The notes under the pieces were generated by a model. The model was given only the letters and a program-made list of their open reading frames with translations. It was not told the origin of the DNA and searched no databases. Position numbers and translations under genes: made by a program. A stretch of 40,116 nt of DNA from Flexithrix dorotheae DSM 6795 (GTDB taxonomy: Bacteria > Bacteroidota > Bacteroidia > Cytophagales > Flammeovirgaceae). Shown here piece after piece: positions 26,561-35,835 of this stretch (positions are counted from its first letter, which is position 1; the number at the start of each line of letters is the position of its first letter). Where the stretch lies: the NCBI RefSeq assembly GCF_000379765.1, contig NZ_KB903452.1:178-40293 (forward strand), written 5' to 3'.

Positions 26561-26992
26561 TTAAAAGTGATCAATTTTGCTGAAAATTTCTGGCATTGTT
26601 TCTTTATCAATGGCGTCCATTTCAACAAGATTTAGGGATTTAACCATTTTGAGGGTTTCGTTTTTGTACTTTAAAAAATGTGGGGTTTGTAAATGTGCCT
26701 CGTAAGCAGCTTTATTGGCATAAATCTCCAGAAGTTTTATGGAAGTGGGACGATCTTTTTGAAACATGGGATAAATACAGATAACTCCAGGTTCTAATTG
26801 AACAGAAGCTTTGGATTCCTCTTTAAGAATAGAAATATATTCATCAAAGTAAGCAGCATCTATTTCAATTTCTGCTATTCTGATCATCATTTCTTCACTA
26901 ATAATTTTCTCCCCTTTTTGGCTTATGTTTCCACATGAACTACTCACAAGGATTAATAAAAGAAGTAAAAGCTCTACTTTTAATTTTTTCAT
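26561..26992 (-). CDS. lipoprotein with antibiotic biosynthesis monooxygenase (ABM)-like domain
   Basis: From the ATG at 26992 the protein has 143 residues. This start is preferred over an in-frame ATG at 27037 because it puts a standard lipoprotein signal at the N-terminus, MKKLKVELLLLLLILVSSSC. The mature part has the ferredoxin-like ABM pattern: MIRIAEIEIDAAYFDEYISIL, EPGVICIYPMFQKD, IKLLEIYANKAAYEAHLQTPHFLKYK. Small ABM proteins act as quinol monooxygenases or heme-degrading enzymes; exported lipoprotein versions occur in Bacteroidota with unknown substrate. It lies 53 bases after the molybdopterin subunit gene and 11 before the acetyltransferase, so it is probably co-transcribed. Membrane-anchored location would match the Tat lipoprotein subunit upstream. 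Confidence 0.75.
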   Translation of the reverse strand: MKKLKVELLLLLLILVSSSCGNISQKGEKIISEEMMIRIAEIEIDAAYFDEYISILKEESKASVQLEPGVICIYPMFQKDRPTSIKLLEIYANKAAYEAHLQTPHFLKYKNETLKMVKSLNLVEMDAIDKETMPEIFSKIDHF

Positions 26993-27045
26993 TTTATGCA
27001 TATCTGTTTTCCTCCAACCTCCCTTTGTTTGAGCCAAAATGACTT

Positions 27046-29280
27046 TTAACTTTTAAGGAAAGGCTGATGATAATGGCGTTTTCCGGTTGCCTGATAAAGA
27101 GCATTGGCCACTGCGGCAAAAGTAGGAGGGAAGGTAGGTTCTCCCAAGCCGGTAGGATCAATGTTACTTTCTACAAAATAGACATCAATTTCCTTGGGAG
27201 CTTCCTTCATCCTGATCATCCTGTATTTATCAAAGTTATTTTTTTCAGGTACACCATCTTTAAAAGTTAGCTCCCCAAAAAATGCATTTCCAATACCATC
27301 CACGATACCTCCTTCTGCCATATTTTTAGCCCCATCCGGGTTCACCACAATCCCGCAATCAATGGCACATGTTACTTTTTGCACTTTAGGTGTACCGTTT
27401 TCCATTTTCATATCAAGTACCTGAGCCGCATAGGAGTTGTGGCAAAAATATGCCGATACTCCACGATAAATATCAGTACTTTCTTTTCCCCAACCGGATT
27501 TTTCCCTTACCATTTTAAGTACTCCTGCATATCTGTTGGCATCATAATCATTATTTTCCCCCACTGGATTTTTACTGGCTTTTTCCAATAGTTCTAACCT
27601 GAAATCTATAGGATCTTTTCCGGCAGCCTCGGCCACTTCATCTAAAAATGATTGTTCGGCACTGGCCATAAAGTTAGACCTTGGTGCCCTGAAAGATCCC
27701 ACTGTTAGATTGGTATCGATCGTCCATTCTTCAGCCAGGTAATGATCCACTGCACCAGCTGGAAAACGGTCTTTAGCTAAAGGACTTTCCGGAATTCCTC
27801 CTGCCTTTACATGAAAAGCATTTAGGTTGTTACTGCCATCTAATCCTGCCCTAAATTTAATGTGATAAGCCGGTCGGTAAATGCCATCAGTCATGTCATC
27901 CTCACGGGTATAAATCAGTTTAACAGGTGCATTCATCTTTTGAGAAATGAGCGCAGCTTCTATTAACCAGTGGGCGTATGATCTGCGGCCATATCCCCCG
28001 CCCAAACGGGTCATTTGAATATCGATTTTTTCCAGAGGCATACCTAATCTAGCTGAAAGTGCCTTTTCGGTAAATTCAGGTTTTTGAAGTGGCCCGATTA
28101 GAGTAGCTTTTTCAGAGGTTACATCGGCAAAAAAATTCATGGGTTCCATACAATTGTGAGCCAAATAAGGGGCTGTAAATGTACGTTCTATAATTTTTGC
28201 AGCTTTTTTAAAGGCCATATCCGGATTTCCATCTTTTCTCACGATTTCGGCTGGTTTTGCGGCCATCGCTTCCATTTGGGCCTTATGATCGGTAGTGCTT
28301 TCCAGACCGGCCGGGGTATGTTGGGTGTATTTGCTCCCAAATCGGCTTCTATTTTCGGTAGAACTCGTAATGGGTTCACAGGAAATTTTTAAAGCTTTTT
28401 TGGCATTCATCACTTCCCATGTAGAATTTCCAACAATTACAGCTATTTCTGTAAAAGTACATGTATCGAAAAATTCCTTTTCATAGTCTTCATTAAATAC
28501 TTTTATGGTGAAGATATCTTTTATACCAGGCATATTTCTGGCGGCAGAGTCATCCACCGATTTCAATTTTAATCCGAAAGCAGGAGGATGAACAATCATG
28601 GCTGTCAGCATGCCTTCCCGATAAGTATCGATGCCAAATAATGGCTGACCGGTTACAATTTTTTGTCCATCAACATTCTTACGGGAAGTTCCTATAATTT
28701 TAAAATCCTTTATTTCTTTTAATTCTACCGTTTCAGGAACAGGAAGTGTGGCGGCAGCCGAAGCCATTTCCCCATATCCTGCTGAATGGCCTGTTTTCTC
28801 ATGCTGAATTACCCCTGAAGCAGTAGTGAGCTCTTCCAAAGGAACTTGCCAGGCCTGAGCAGCAGCCTGTTTGAGCATATGTCTTGCACAAGCTCCTGTC
28901 ATTCGCAAACTTTCCCATCCTCTCCTGATGGCTTGACTGCCACCAATAAATTGTCGGGTAAAATTAGCTGTATCCAAAGGAGCCTGTTCTACTATTACAT
29001 CATTCCAGTTTACATCCAGCTCTTCTGCCACAATCATTGGCATTGATGTTTTTACATTTTGCCCTCCTTCCGGGTTTGGTGACATGATCGTTACCAGGCC
29101 ATTGTCACTAATTTTTAAAAAACCATTGATTTTGAACCATTCTTTTGGCACGCTACTCAGTTCCTTTTTTGGCATCTGGCATGAAGCCAACCAATTAAAC
29201 CCAAGCATAATTCCTCCTCCTGCCAAAGTGGAACTTTTTATAAAGAAGCGTCTGCCTATTTTTGTGCTTACAGTACTCAT
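27046..29280 (-). CDS. xanthine dehydrogenase-family molybdopterin-binding subunit (IorB-like)
   Basis: A 744-residue large subunit of a molybdenum hydroxylase, close in plan to isoquinoline 1-oxidoreductase beta subunit. The N-terminus carries a twin-arginine signal (GRRFFIKSS, R10-R11) followed by LASC with Cys34, so it is probably a Tat-exported lipoprotein. Moco-binding segments include GGGYGRRSYAHWLIEAALIS and GSFRAPRSNFMASAEQSFLDE; the catalytic Glu is expected in GLGEPTFPPTFAAVANA near the C-terminus. It should hydroxylate an aldehyde or N-heterocycle in the periplasm, passing electrons to the 2Fe-2S subunit encoded 57 bases upstream. No FAD subunit or cytochrome c gene is present, so the final electron acceptor is open. 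Confidence 0.9.
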   Translation of the reverse strand: MSTVSTKIGRRFFIKSSTLAGGGIMLGFNWLASCQMPKKELSSVPKEWFKINGFLKISDNGLVTIMSPNPEGGQNVKTSMPMIVAEELDVNWNDVIVEQAPLDTANFTRQFIGGSQAIRRGWESLRMTGACARHMLKQAAAQAWQVPLEELTTASGVIQHEKTGHSAGYGEMASAAATLPVPETVELKEIKDFKIIGTSRKNVDGQKIVTGQPLFGIDTYREGMLTAMIVHPPAFGLKLKSVDDSAARNMPGIKDIFTIKVFNEDYEKEFFDTCTFTEIAVIVGNSTWEVMNAKKALKISCEPITSSTENRSRFGSKYTQHTPAGLESTTDHKAQMEAMAAKPAEIVRKDGNPDMAFKKAAKIIERTFTAPYLAHNCMEPMNFFADVTSEKATLIGPLQKPEFTEKALSARLGMPLEKIDIQMTRLGGGYGRRSYAHWLIEAALISQKMNAPVKLIYTREDDMTDGIYRPAYHIKFRAGLDGSNNLNAFHVKAGGIPESPLAKDRFPAGAVDHYLAEEWTIDTNLTVGSFRAPRSNFMASAEQSFLDEVAEAAGKDPIDFRLELLEKASKNPVGENNDYDANRYAGVLKMVREKSGWGKESTDIYRGVSAYFCHNSYAAQVLDMKMENGTPKVQKVTCAIDCGIVVNPDGAKNMAEGGIVDGIGNAFFGELTFKDGVPEKNNFDKYRMIRMKEAPKEIDVYFVESNIDPTGLGEPTFPPTFAAVANALYQATGKRHYHQPFLKS

Positions 29281-29337
29281 TTTATATATTTTTTCTGATT
29301 TTATGAATCGGTAATCAATTACAGGATTTTAAAATAA

Positions 29338-29802
29338 TTATCCCTGCTGGTTACTGGCTGCTGTTTGTATGGCTTTTCTTATCCGGATGTAAGTGCCACA
29401 CCTGCATATATTGCCATTCATGGTAGCTTCAATGGTTTCTTCAGTAGGATTGGGATTAGCTTTCAATAAAGCTGCTGCTGTCATAATTTGCCCTGCCTGA
29501 CAATAGCCACATTGCGGCACATCATGTGCTACCCAGGCTTTTTGTAAAGGATGATCTCCATTTTCAGATAATCCCTCTATGGTGGTAATGGCCTGATTGC
29601 CTACCGCTGAAACAGGTAACTGGCAGGACCGAATTGCAGTGTCATCTAAATGAATGGTACAGGCACCACATTGAGCAATTCCACAGCCATATTTTGTACC
29701 GACCAGTTTCAGATGGTCCCGCAAAACCCAAAGTACCGGAGTGGAAGGGTCAACATCTACCTCTTTCTGGTTTCCATTGATGATAAGGTTAAATTTTGCC
29801 AT
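29338..29802 (-). CDS. 2Fe-2S-binding small subunit of the molybdenum hydroxylase (IorA-like)
   Basis: A 154-residue protein with two iron-sulfur domains. The plant-ferredoxin-like cluster uses C40, C45, C48 and C60 ([17 protein letters not shown], then RSC); the helical second cluster uses C98, C101, C133 and C135 ([19 protein letters not shown]). This is the complete set for the XDH small subunit. The start is placed at the ATG 29802 ([15 protein letters not shown]); an in-frame extension to 29913 adds 37 residues unlike the family. Having no signal peptide, it probably travels with the Tat-exported large subunit. It is the first gene of the operon. Confidence 0.92.
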   Translation of the reverse strand: MAKFNLIINGNQKEVDVDPSTPVLWVLRDHLKLVGTKYGCGIAQCGACTIHLDDTAIRSCQLPVSAVGNQAITTIEGLSENGDHPLQKAWVAHDVPQCGYCQAGQIMTAAALLKANPNPTEETIEATMNGNICRCGTYIRIRKAIQTAASNQQG

Positions 29803-30079
29803 TGTTCTATGTTGGATTAGTCTGTTACTAAAGTTAAGGAAAAATTGGATGGATAAATAGTACAAATCTTTTAATTTAAAGGGTTTCTGTACTTCTGAGG
29901 AGGACATGCCCACATGTTGCTAAAGTATGCTGGTAAAATCTTGGAGATATTGGGATCCCAAGCCACAAGGCAATTCAGATTAGGATTTATTTGATCAAAA
30001 ATTTTTTCCCTGGTTATGTTCATTAATCTAAGGTGAAAAATGGTTTGAACTAAAATTAAGTGGAAGGTTGTAATTATCA

Positions 30080-30120
30080 TTTGCGGTGAAAAAAGTATAT
30101 ATTTACCGCAAAATTTGCGG
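30080..30120 (+). promoter_or_regulatory. TTTGCGG boxes, probable operator of the Fic gene
   Basis: Three copies of one box in alternating orientation: TTTGCGGT (30080-30087), ACCGCAAA (30105-30112) and TTTGCGG (30114-30120). The last two form a tight palindrome, CCGCAAA-A-TTTGCGG, ending 8 bases before the Fic start codon at 30129. A promoter-like TATATTTA (30098-30105) lies between the boxes. The Fic protein has a C-terminal winged helix, so it may bind here itself. The rest of the 326-base gap 29803-30128 holds only a doubtful AraC-like tail. Confidence 0.55.
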
Positions 30121-30128
30121 ATATTACA

Positions 30129-31226
30129 ATGTATATTTATCTACATCAAAAGTGGCCACAATTCCACTGGGATCATAAAACTTTGTTACCCTTACTGGGA
30201 CGGGTAAGCCATTTACAAGGTAAAATTCTTGGTAAAATGGAATTATTGGGATTTGACCTCAGAAATGAGGCAAGTCTGGAAACGCTGACCCAGGACGTTG
30301 TAAAATCCTCAGAAATAGAAGGGGAAATACTAGATCCCAGTCAGGTAAGGTCCTCCATAGCTAAAAGATTAGGGCTGGATCAATATGGTTTGGTACCTTC
30401 TGATAGAAATGTAGATGGGGTAGTGGATATGATGTTGGATGCTACCCAACATTATCAAAAACCTTTGACAAAGGAGCGATTATATTCCTGGCACTTTGCC
30501 TTGTTTCCCACCGGAAGAAGTGGATTAAACAAAATTATTGTTGGTCAATGGCGGGATGATTCCACAGGTCCGATGCAGGTCGTTTCCGGAACAATAGGGA
30601 GGGAACGAGTGCACTTTCAAGCACCAGCAGCAAGCACATTGGAGGAAGAAATGAAAGAATTTTTAGATTGGTTTGAGAAAAATGAGGAGGAGGATGCTAT
30701 TATCAAAGCAGGTATAGTACACTTATGGTTTGTTACACTACACCCATTTGAGGATGGAAACGGACGAATAGCCAGAGCGTTAACCGATTTGCAATTGGCC
30801 AGAGCAGATGGAATTTCTCAAAGATTTTACAGTATGTCCTCTCAAATAAGAAATCAGCGTAAAGCGTATTATGAGCAGTTGGAAAAAACGCAAAAAGGAG
30901 GCCTTGATATTACCCATTGGTTAAAATGGTTCCTCACTTGTTTGGAAAATGCACTGTTAGCCTCAGAAACGGTTTTGGAAAAGGTGGTATTCAAGCATCG
31001 TTTTTGGGCCAGGCATTCCGGTCTGGTTTTAAATGACCGGCAGGTAAAAATACTGATGATGCTTATGGAAGAATTTAAAGGTAACTTAACCAGTGGTAAG
31101 TGGGCAAAAATAGCCAAATGTTCTTCTGATACAGCCTTACGCGATATTCAGGATTTGATTAGAAAAGGCATCCTTCAAAAAAGACAGGAAGGTGGAAGAA
31201 GCACCAATTATGAGTTGATCAAATAA
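30129..31226 (+). CDS. class II Fic family protein with C-terminal winged helix
   Basis: A 365-residue protein in three parts. The N-terminal DUF4172-like domain (about 1-85; YLHQKWPQFHWDH) contains the inhibitory helix motif SSEIEG, with S60 and E64-G65 matching (S/T)xxxE(G/N), so the Fic site is auto-inhibited in the class II manner. The Fic core has the complete motif HPFEDGNGRIAR (H205-R216). The C-terminal part (about 300-365; LNDRQVKILMML then SSDTALRDIQDLIRKGILQKR) is a winged helix-turn-helix. Fic proteins with an intact motif usually transfer AMP from ATP to a protein hydroxyl. The target is unknown. No antitoxin-like neighbour is present, which agrees with intramolecular control. 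Repeated TTTGCGG boxes precede it. Confidence 0.92.
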   Translation: MYIYLHQKWPQFHWDHKTLLPLLGRVSHLQGKILGKMELLGFDLRNEASLETLTQDVVKSSEIEGEILDPSQVRSSIAKRLGLDQYGLVPSDRNVDGVVDMMLDATQHYQKPLTKERLYSWHFALFPTGRSGLNKIIVGQWRDDSTGPMQVVSGTIGRERVHFQAPAASTLEEEMKEFLDWFEKNEEEDAIIKAGIVHLWFVTLHPFEDGNGRIARALTDLQLARADGISQRFYSMSSQIRNQRKAYYEQLEKTQKGGLDITHWLKWFLTCLENALLASETVLEKVVFKHRFWARHSGLVLNDRQVKILMMLMEEFKGNLTSGKWAKIAKCSSDTALRDIQDLIRKGILQKRQEGGRSTNYELIK

Positions 31227-31542
31227 GATTTGCCTACAGTTCCCCATTTTCCCTTTCTTCTTTAATTTTAACTCTAGCCACTATTGGTGAAATAAATGGA
31301 AAGGGAAGGCTAAAAATGATAAGCCTAATTTTTAGGGATTGTATTCCCGTAAACTCGGGGAACAGACTGAACTTTTCCTGGTTTTGAACCAACCTGATGG
31401 AGTCAGCTTGGTTATGCCGATTTATCAAGTTATGGTTCATTGTGGAACCAAACTTTGAAAAAGACTTAATGGCTTTTATCGACAGTCCCCTTTCCGCCTG
31501 GAGTTAAATATGGCGATGTCTGGTTTTTTATTATACCTTTGA

Positions 31543-31615
31543 AAAAAATGCTCAATTTGGAAGCTAAACTTAGGATTGTATGACTTTCCTAAGTTTCTCA
31601 TCTTGAGCATTTTTT
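31543..31615. terminator. nested inverted repeat with T-runs at both ends
   Basis: The outer 13-bp arms AAAAAATGCTCAA (31543-31555) and TTGAGCATTTTTT (31603-31615) enclose perfect 9-bp inner arms AAACTTAGG (31566-31574) and CCTAAGTTT (31588-31596). Each strand ends the stem in T6. It lies about 320 bases after the Fic gene and 40 before the next gene, so a Fic-side terminator or a leader element are both possible. In the rest of the 429-base gap 31227-31655 I find no credible gene. Confidence 0.5.
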
Positions 31616-31655
31616 ACTTTAAACAACTTACATAAAATAACCTGATTAATTTACA

Positions 31656-34600
31656 ATGACAAACCAACTTTCTATTTTTTTAGCGCTATTATTCATTCTC
31701 TTTTTTGGCACACAATGTTCTACTTCAAAAAAAGTAACAAAATCTAATGAAACAGTAAGCATAGAACAGCCTGTTGCTGAACGAGAATTCAGAGGGGCCT
31801 GGATTGCCTCCGTTGCCAATATTAATTGGCCAAGTAAACCTGGGCTTTCTGTTGAAAAACAAAAAGAAGAGGCTATTGAATTGCTCGATTTTTTAGCTGA
31901 AAATAATTTTAATGCTGCAATTCTACAAGTAAGACCACAATGCGATGCTTTGTATCAGTCGGAACTGGAACCATGGTCGTATTACCTTACCGGCACCCAA
32001 GGAAAAGCACCAGAACCATTTTACGATCCTTTGCAGTTTTGGATTGATGAGGCGCATAAACGGGCAATAGAATTACATGCCTGGCTGAATCCTTACCGGG
32101 CTCACCATGTGGCTGGCGGACCTGTTAGCGATCAATCAATTGTAAAAACCAAACCAGAACTGGTGGTAAAGCTCGAAAGTGGTTATTATTGGATGGAGCC
32201 TACAGCCAAGGCAACACAAGATCATTCTTACAATGTAGTGATGGATATTGTAAAGAGGTATGATGTAGATGGTATCCATTTTGACGACTATTTTTATCCC
32301 TATCCAGATTACAATAACAATAAAGATTTTCCGGACGAGAAAAGTTGGGTCAGCTACCAAAAACAAGGAGGAAAACTTAGCAGGGGGGACTGGCGAAGGG
32401 ATGCTGTAAATGTTTTTATGAAAAGAGTGTACGAGGGTATTAAGGCGGAAAAGAAACATGTGAAATTCGGATTGAGCCCGTTTGGTATTTGGAGACCTAA
32501 TAACCCACCATCGATAAAAGGGTTCGACCAGTACGAAAAGTTATATGCCGATGCAAAATTATGGTTAAATGAGGGCTGGATAGATTACTGGACTCCGCAA
32601 TTATATTGGTCCATCAACAAAATACCACAGAGCTTTCCGGTATTGCTCGGATGGTGGAATCAACAGAATTATAAACGCAGGCACTTTTGGCCAGGCATTA
32701 GTTTAGGCCGTAAAGCCGGCATGGAAAAGGTTGATGAAGTGATTAACCAAATCATGATTAGCAGAGGGGTTTTATACGATAGTCCTGGAATAATGCATTG
32801 GAATATTGGAGGTTTTACCAATTCCGAACTACTTACCAAGGCAGTGACTGAAGGTCCTTACCTTAAAAAAGCTTTGGTGCCAGCTTCTCCCTGGCTGGGG
32901 GACAAGGCTCCCAATGCACCAGTGGTGAAAGTTGCAATTGAAAATGATTCGCTGAAGTTAAACTGGAGTCAAAACAACGCAGAGGAATTGTTTGCTTTTG
33001 TAGTTTATAAAAAATACGGAGAAGATTGGATTTATGATATTGTAAGCCGACAATTGCAGTCTGAGATGGTCTCAGGATATATTTATAATAATGCTTTTTT
33101 TAAGACTAAAAAGGCGGGAGAAATAAAAAATATTGATGAGGTAGTTGTGCCTCTAAAGGCAATAGCTGTAACGGCTGTAGATAAATTTGGCAACGAAAGT
33201 GTATTATCACAAATCAATGTTTCCAATGAAACCCAAAAGCTAATTCCTGAATTGGGTGTGTTTCTGGAAAATTATCGAAAAGAAGAAAAAGTTGTATCCG
33301 AAGGTGTTGTTCAGGCTATCCAAATAGATTCTGATACATGGGTTGACGGAAACAAAACTGACTTAAGTGAACAGATGAATCAAATTAGTGTTGCAGGTTA
33401 TAATACGGTTTTGCTCGGGTTATCGGGAAAAACAGAAGGGCTTACGGAGTTGATTGATGCTGCTCATGCTGAGAAATTAAAACTATTTGCCCTAATTGAT
33501 AATGAAAACACAAATGTGAATCAATTGGTTAATAGCTACAACCTGGACGGCTTAGTGTTTGATTTTGATGATTATTCATCGGTCGAAAACAAAGTAGTGG
33601 ACATGATGCTTGTAAAACCTTACCTGATTACCGGAATCTATGCTTCCAATGATAAGGACATGCAAATTGCGGAACAACTCCTGGCCAAAGGAATTGTTGA
33701 CCTTCAGCTTTCTGATATTACTGAATATAAACACGGTGAAACGCCAGAAAAAATAAATGAACCCACTCTATTTCCGAAAAAGCTGAAAAAACTAAAACCT
33801 ACACAGGTAATTGCCCTGGACCTATCCTCATTTTTCACCGAGCATACCACGGAGTCAGAAATAAGCATTAATGGACTCGATCATAAAATAAAAAGAGATG
33901 AGGATGGCTGGCATAAGTTTATAGCTTCAGAAGTTGATACATTGCAGCTCGGCCTTGATGGAAAAACACTGGTATTGCCAACCAATCAGTGGGCCATACC
34001 CTTTAAATATATTGTACAGCCTGATGGCAAAGTGAAACGCCCTGAGCCTTGGGTTGAACTTAGGAAGTTACCACCAAATTATACAAACCGCAAAAATTAT
34101 AATCTTCTCTATAAAACGGAAGCTTCGAATAAGGGCTTTGTCAATGGAGAGGAAGCCAAGGTGTATAAAACTGGTGTGTTCTTTAATACTGTAGAATTAA
34201 ATGAAGGGGAGAACAGGGTAAGAGGTGCCGTATTAACCGAAGCACAGGAAGAAGTTTTTTATGAACAAGAAATTTTTTATGAAAAGACAGATGAAAAACG
34301 CTCTCCATTTCCACTTTGGGTTGAAGAAAAAACGGTTATTCCAGGAGTGGACATGGAGTTAACTGAAGAGGATAAGGTACATGTAAGATTCAACGGTTCG
34401 AAAGGTCAGGATGCTATTGTTGAAGTATTACCAGGAGGTTACCAGTTTTCCTGCTCACGAACCGACCATGATGATTACAGTACTTACCAAACAGAACTTC
34501 CTTTAAATAGTTTTGCAAAAAACAGGACACTGAAACAGATTGTCCGATTGAATGATTCTTTTATCTTCCCGTTGGAAAATTCAATTATTGTTAAAAAAAC

Positions 34601-35723
34601 AGATGATTTTCCATATGTGAAGACAACTGAGGATAACGTACGCTTAACTTACAATCAGGGACCTATTCGTCTGGGAGGGCCTGTAAGGTCAGAATATCCG
34701 AAAGGTATTATTCTCAAAACAAATGGTAAAATTGGAGCGTATTACAGAATAAAATTGAACGAAATCGAAACAGGAATAATAGCTGCCAAACAGCTTGAAG
34801 AGTTACCGGCAGCATTCTCACAGGAACCTTATTTTATCACTAATATGTTTTGTGCCCCTGAAGGCGATTCCGATGTGTTGAGCATTCCTTATTTAAACCC
34901 GATACCATACGAAGTAATTCCAGAGCCCGACCAGAAAAGAATTGTGGTAAGGTTGTTTGGTGCTCAAACGAGCAGCACATGGATTACCCACAGAACTGGT
35001 CGCAAGGTAATAGAAAAGGTAACCTGGCAACAAACCTCTCCTGAAACTTATGAGGTTTATATTAATTTAAAATCATCGAAAATTTGGGGTTATGAGGTTC
35101 AACCAAATGGAACAAAGTTAAGCGTAAAGTTGAAGCACCCTCCATTAACCAAAATTGAGAGGAAAAAGCCACTTACGGGCTTAAAAATTGCCATTGAAGC
35201 TGGTCATGGAGGAAGCAATACAGGAGCAAGAGGGTTGTCAGGCGTACTGGAAAAAGATATCAATCTGGATTTAGCACTTAAGTTGGGAGAGATTTGTGAG
35301 TCCGGAGGAGCAGAAGTGATCCAGGTAAGACCAGCTGATATTGATATGTCTTTAATAGAAAAAAGAGATACTGCGCTTCAATCGAATGCCGACCTTTTGA
35401 TTAGTATTCATGCCAATTCAGCTGGTGGAGGATTCTTAAGAGTGTCGGGTACCAGTACTTTTTACCACAATGCTTTTTGGGCACCATTGGCTGAAAAGAT
35501 ATACGAGCGTTTACTGGAAACAAACCTGAAGGAATACGGACTTATTGGTTCGTTTAACTATACGGTAATTCGTACTACGAACATGCCGGCTATTTTGGTT
35601 GAGCAGGCATTTTTGTCACATGCTGAGGATGAAGAGAAATTGGCAGATCCTGAATTTCGAAGGCAAATGGCAAATAAAATTTATGAAGGCATTAAAGATT
35701 ACCTGAAGTACATGTTAGAGTAA
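31656..35723 (+). CDS. GHL10 glycosidase / N-acetylmuramoyl-L-alanine amidase fusion
   Basis: A 1355-residue envelope protein. The hydrophobic signal ends at Cys21 (FFGTQC); Gln at -1 is unusual for a lipobox. Domain order: GHL10 family glycosidase (about 45-400; FRGAWIASVANINWP, then DGIHFDDYFYPYP with D210-D211); an FN3-like module (about 425-520); a second barrel-like region with a degenerate copy of the same signature (D631 in DGLVFDFDDYSS); long beta regions including an SH3b-like stretch (about 995-1050); and a C-terminal Amidase_3 domain (about 1175-1355) with the zinc ligands H1184 (AGHGG), E1199 and H1252 (SIHANS) and catalytic E1316 (LVEQAF). GHL10 includes E. coli DigH, which acts on stripped glycan strands, the product of amidases. 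A role in septal peptidoglycan cleavage is inferred. Confidence 0.9.
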   Translation: MTNQLSIFLALLFILFFGTQCSTSKKVTKSNETVSIEQPVAEREFRGAWIASVANINWPSKPGLSVEKQKEEAIELLDFLAENNFNAAILQVRPQCDALYQSELEPWSYYLTGTQGKAPEPFYDPLQFWIDEAHKRAIELHAWLNPYRAHHVAGGPVSDQSIVKTKPELVVKLESGYYWMEPTAKATQDHSYNVVMDIVKRYDVDGIHFDDYFYPYPDYNNNKDFPDEKSWVSYQKQGGKLSRGDWRRDAVNVFMKRVYEGIKAEKKHVKFGLSPFGIWRPNNPPSIKGFDQYEKLYADAKLWLNEGWIDYWTPQLYWSINKIPQSFPVLLGWWNQQNYKRRHFWPGISLGRKAGMEKVDEVINQIMISRGVLYDSPGIMHWNIGGFTNSELLTKAVTEGPYLKKALVPASPWLGDKAPNAPVVKVAIENDSLKLNWSQNNAEELFAFVVYKKYGEDWIYDIVSRQLQSEMVSGYIYNNAFFKTKKAGEIKNIDEVVVPLKAIAVTAVDKFGNESVLSQINVSNETQKLIPELGVFLENYRKEEKVVSEGVVQAIQIDSDTWVDGNKTDLSEQMNQISVAGYNTVLLGLSGKTEGLTELIDAAHAEKLKLFALIDNENTNVNQLVNSYNLDGLVFDFDDYSSVENKVVDMMLVKPYLITGIYASNDKDMQIAEQLLAKGIVDLQLSDITEYKHGETPEKINEPTLFPKKLKKLKPTQVIALDLSSFFTEHTTESEISINGLDHKIKRDEDGWHKFIASEVDTLQLGLDGKTLVLPTNQWAIPFKYIVQPDGKVKRPEPWVELRKLPPNYTNRKNYNLLYKTEASNKGFVNGEEAKVYKTGVFFNTVELNEGENRVRGAVLTEAQEEVFYEQEIFYEKTDEKRSPFPLWVEEKTVIPGVDMELTEEDKVHVRFNGSKGQDAIVEVLPGGYQFSCSRTDHDDYSTYQTELPLNSFAKNRTLKQIVRLNDSFIFPLENSIIVKKTDDFPYVKTTEDNVRLTYNQGPIRLGGPVRSEYPKGIILKTNGKIGAYYRIKLNEIETGIIAAKQLEELPAAFSQEPYFITNMFCAPEGDSDVLSIPYLNPIPYEVIPEPDQKRIVVRLFGAQTSSTWITHRTGRKVIEKVTWQQTSPETYEVYINLKSSKIWGYEVQPNGTKLSVKLKHPPLTKIERKKPLTGLKIAIEAGHGGSNTGARGLSGVLEKDINLDLALKLGEICESGGAEVIQVRPADIDMSLIEKRDTALQSNADLLISIHANSAGGGFLRVSGTSTFYHNAFWAPLAEKIYERLLETNLKEYGLIGSFNYTVIRTTNMPAILVEQAFLSHAEDEEKLADPEFRRQMANKIYEGIKDYLKYMLE

Positions 35724-35835
35724 TTTTCACGTCCGTGTTGTGATGTGTTGGAGACAGTTCCACTGGTTGAAAACCATTACTATTCCTTTTGAAGAACTAA
35801 CATAGGAAGAGAAATGCTGCCTTGATTTAATGGCG

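Noticed and set aside
31234-31440. 68-codon minus-strand frame between the Fic and amidase-fusion genes
   Set aside because: No signal, domain or promoter. A plus-strand stretch ending VSLVMPIYQVMVHCGTKL is equally protein-like, so neither can be preferred.
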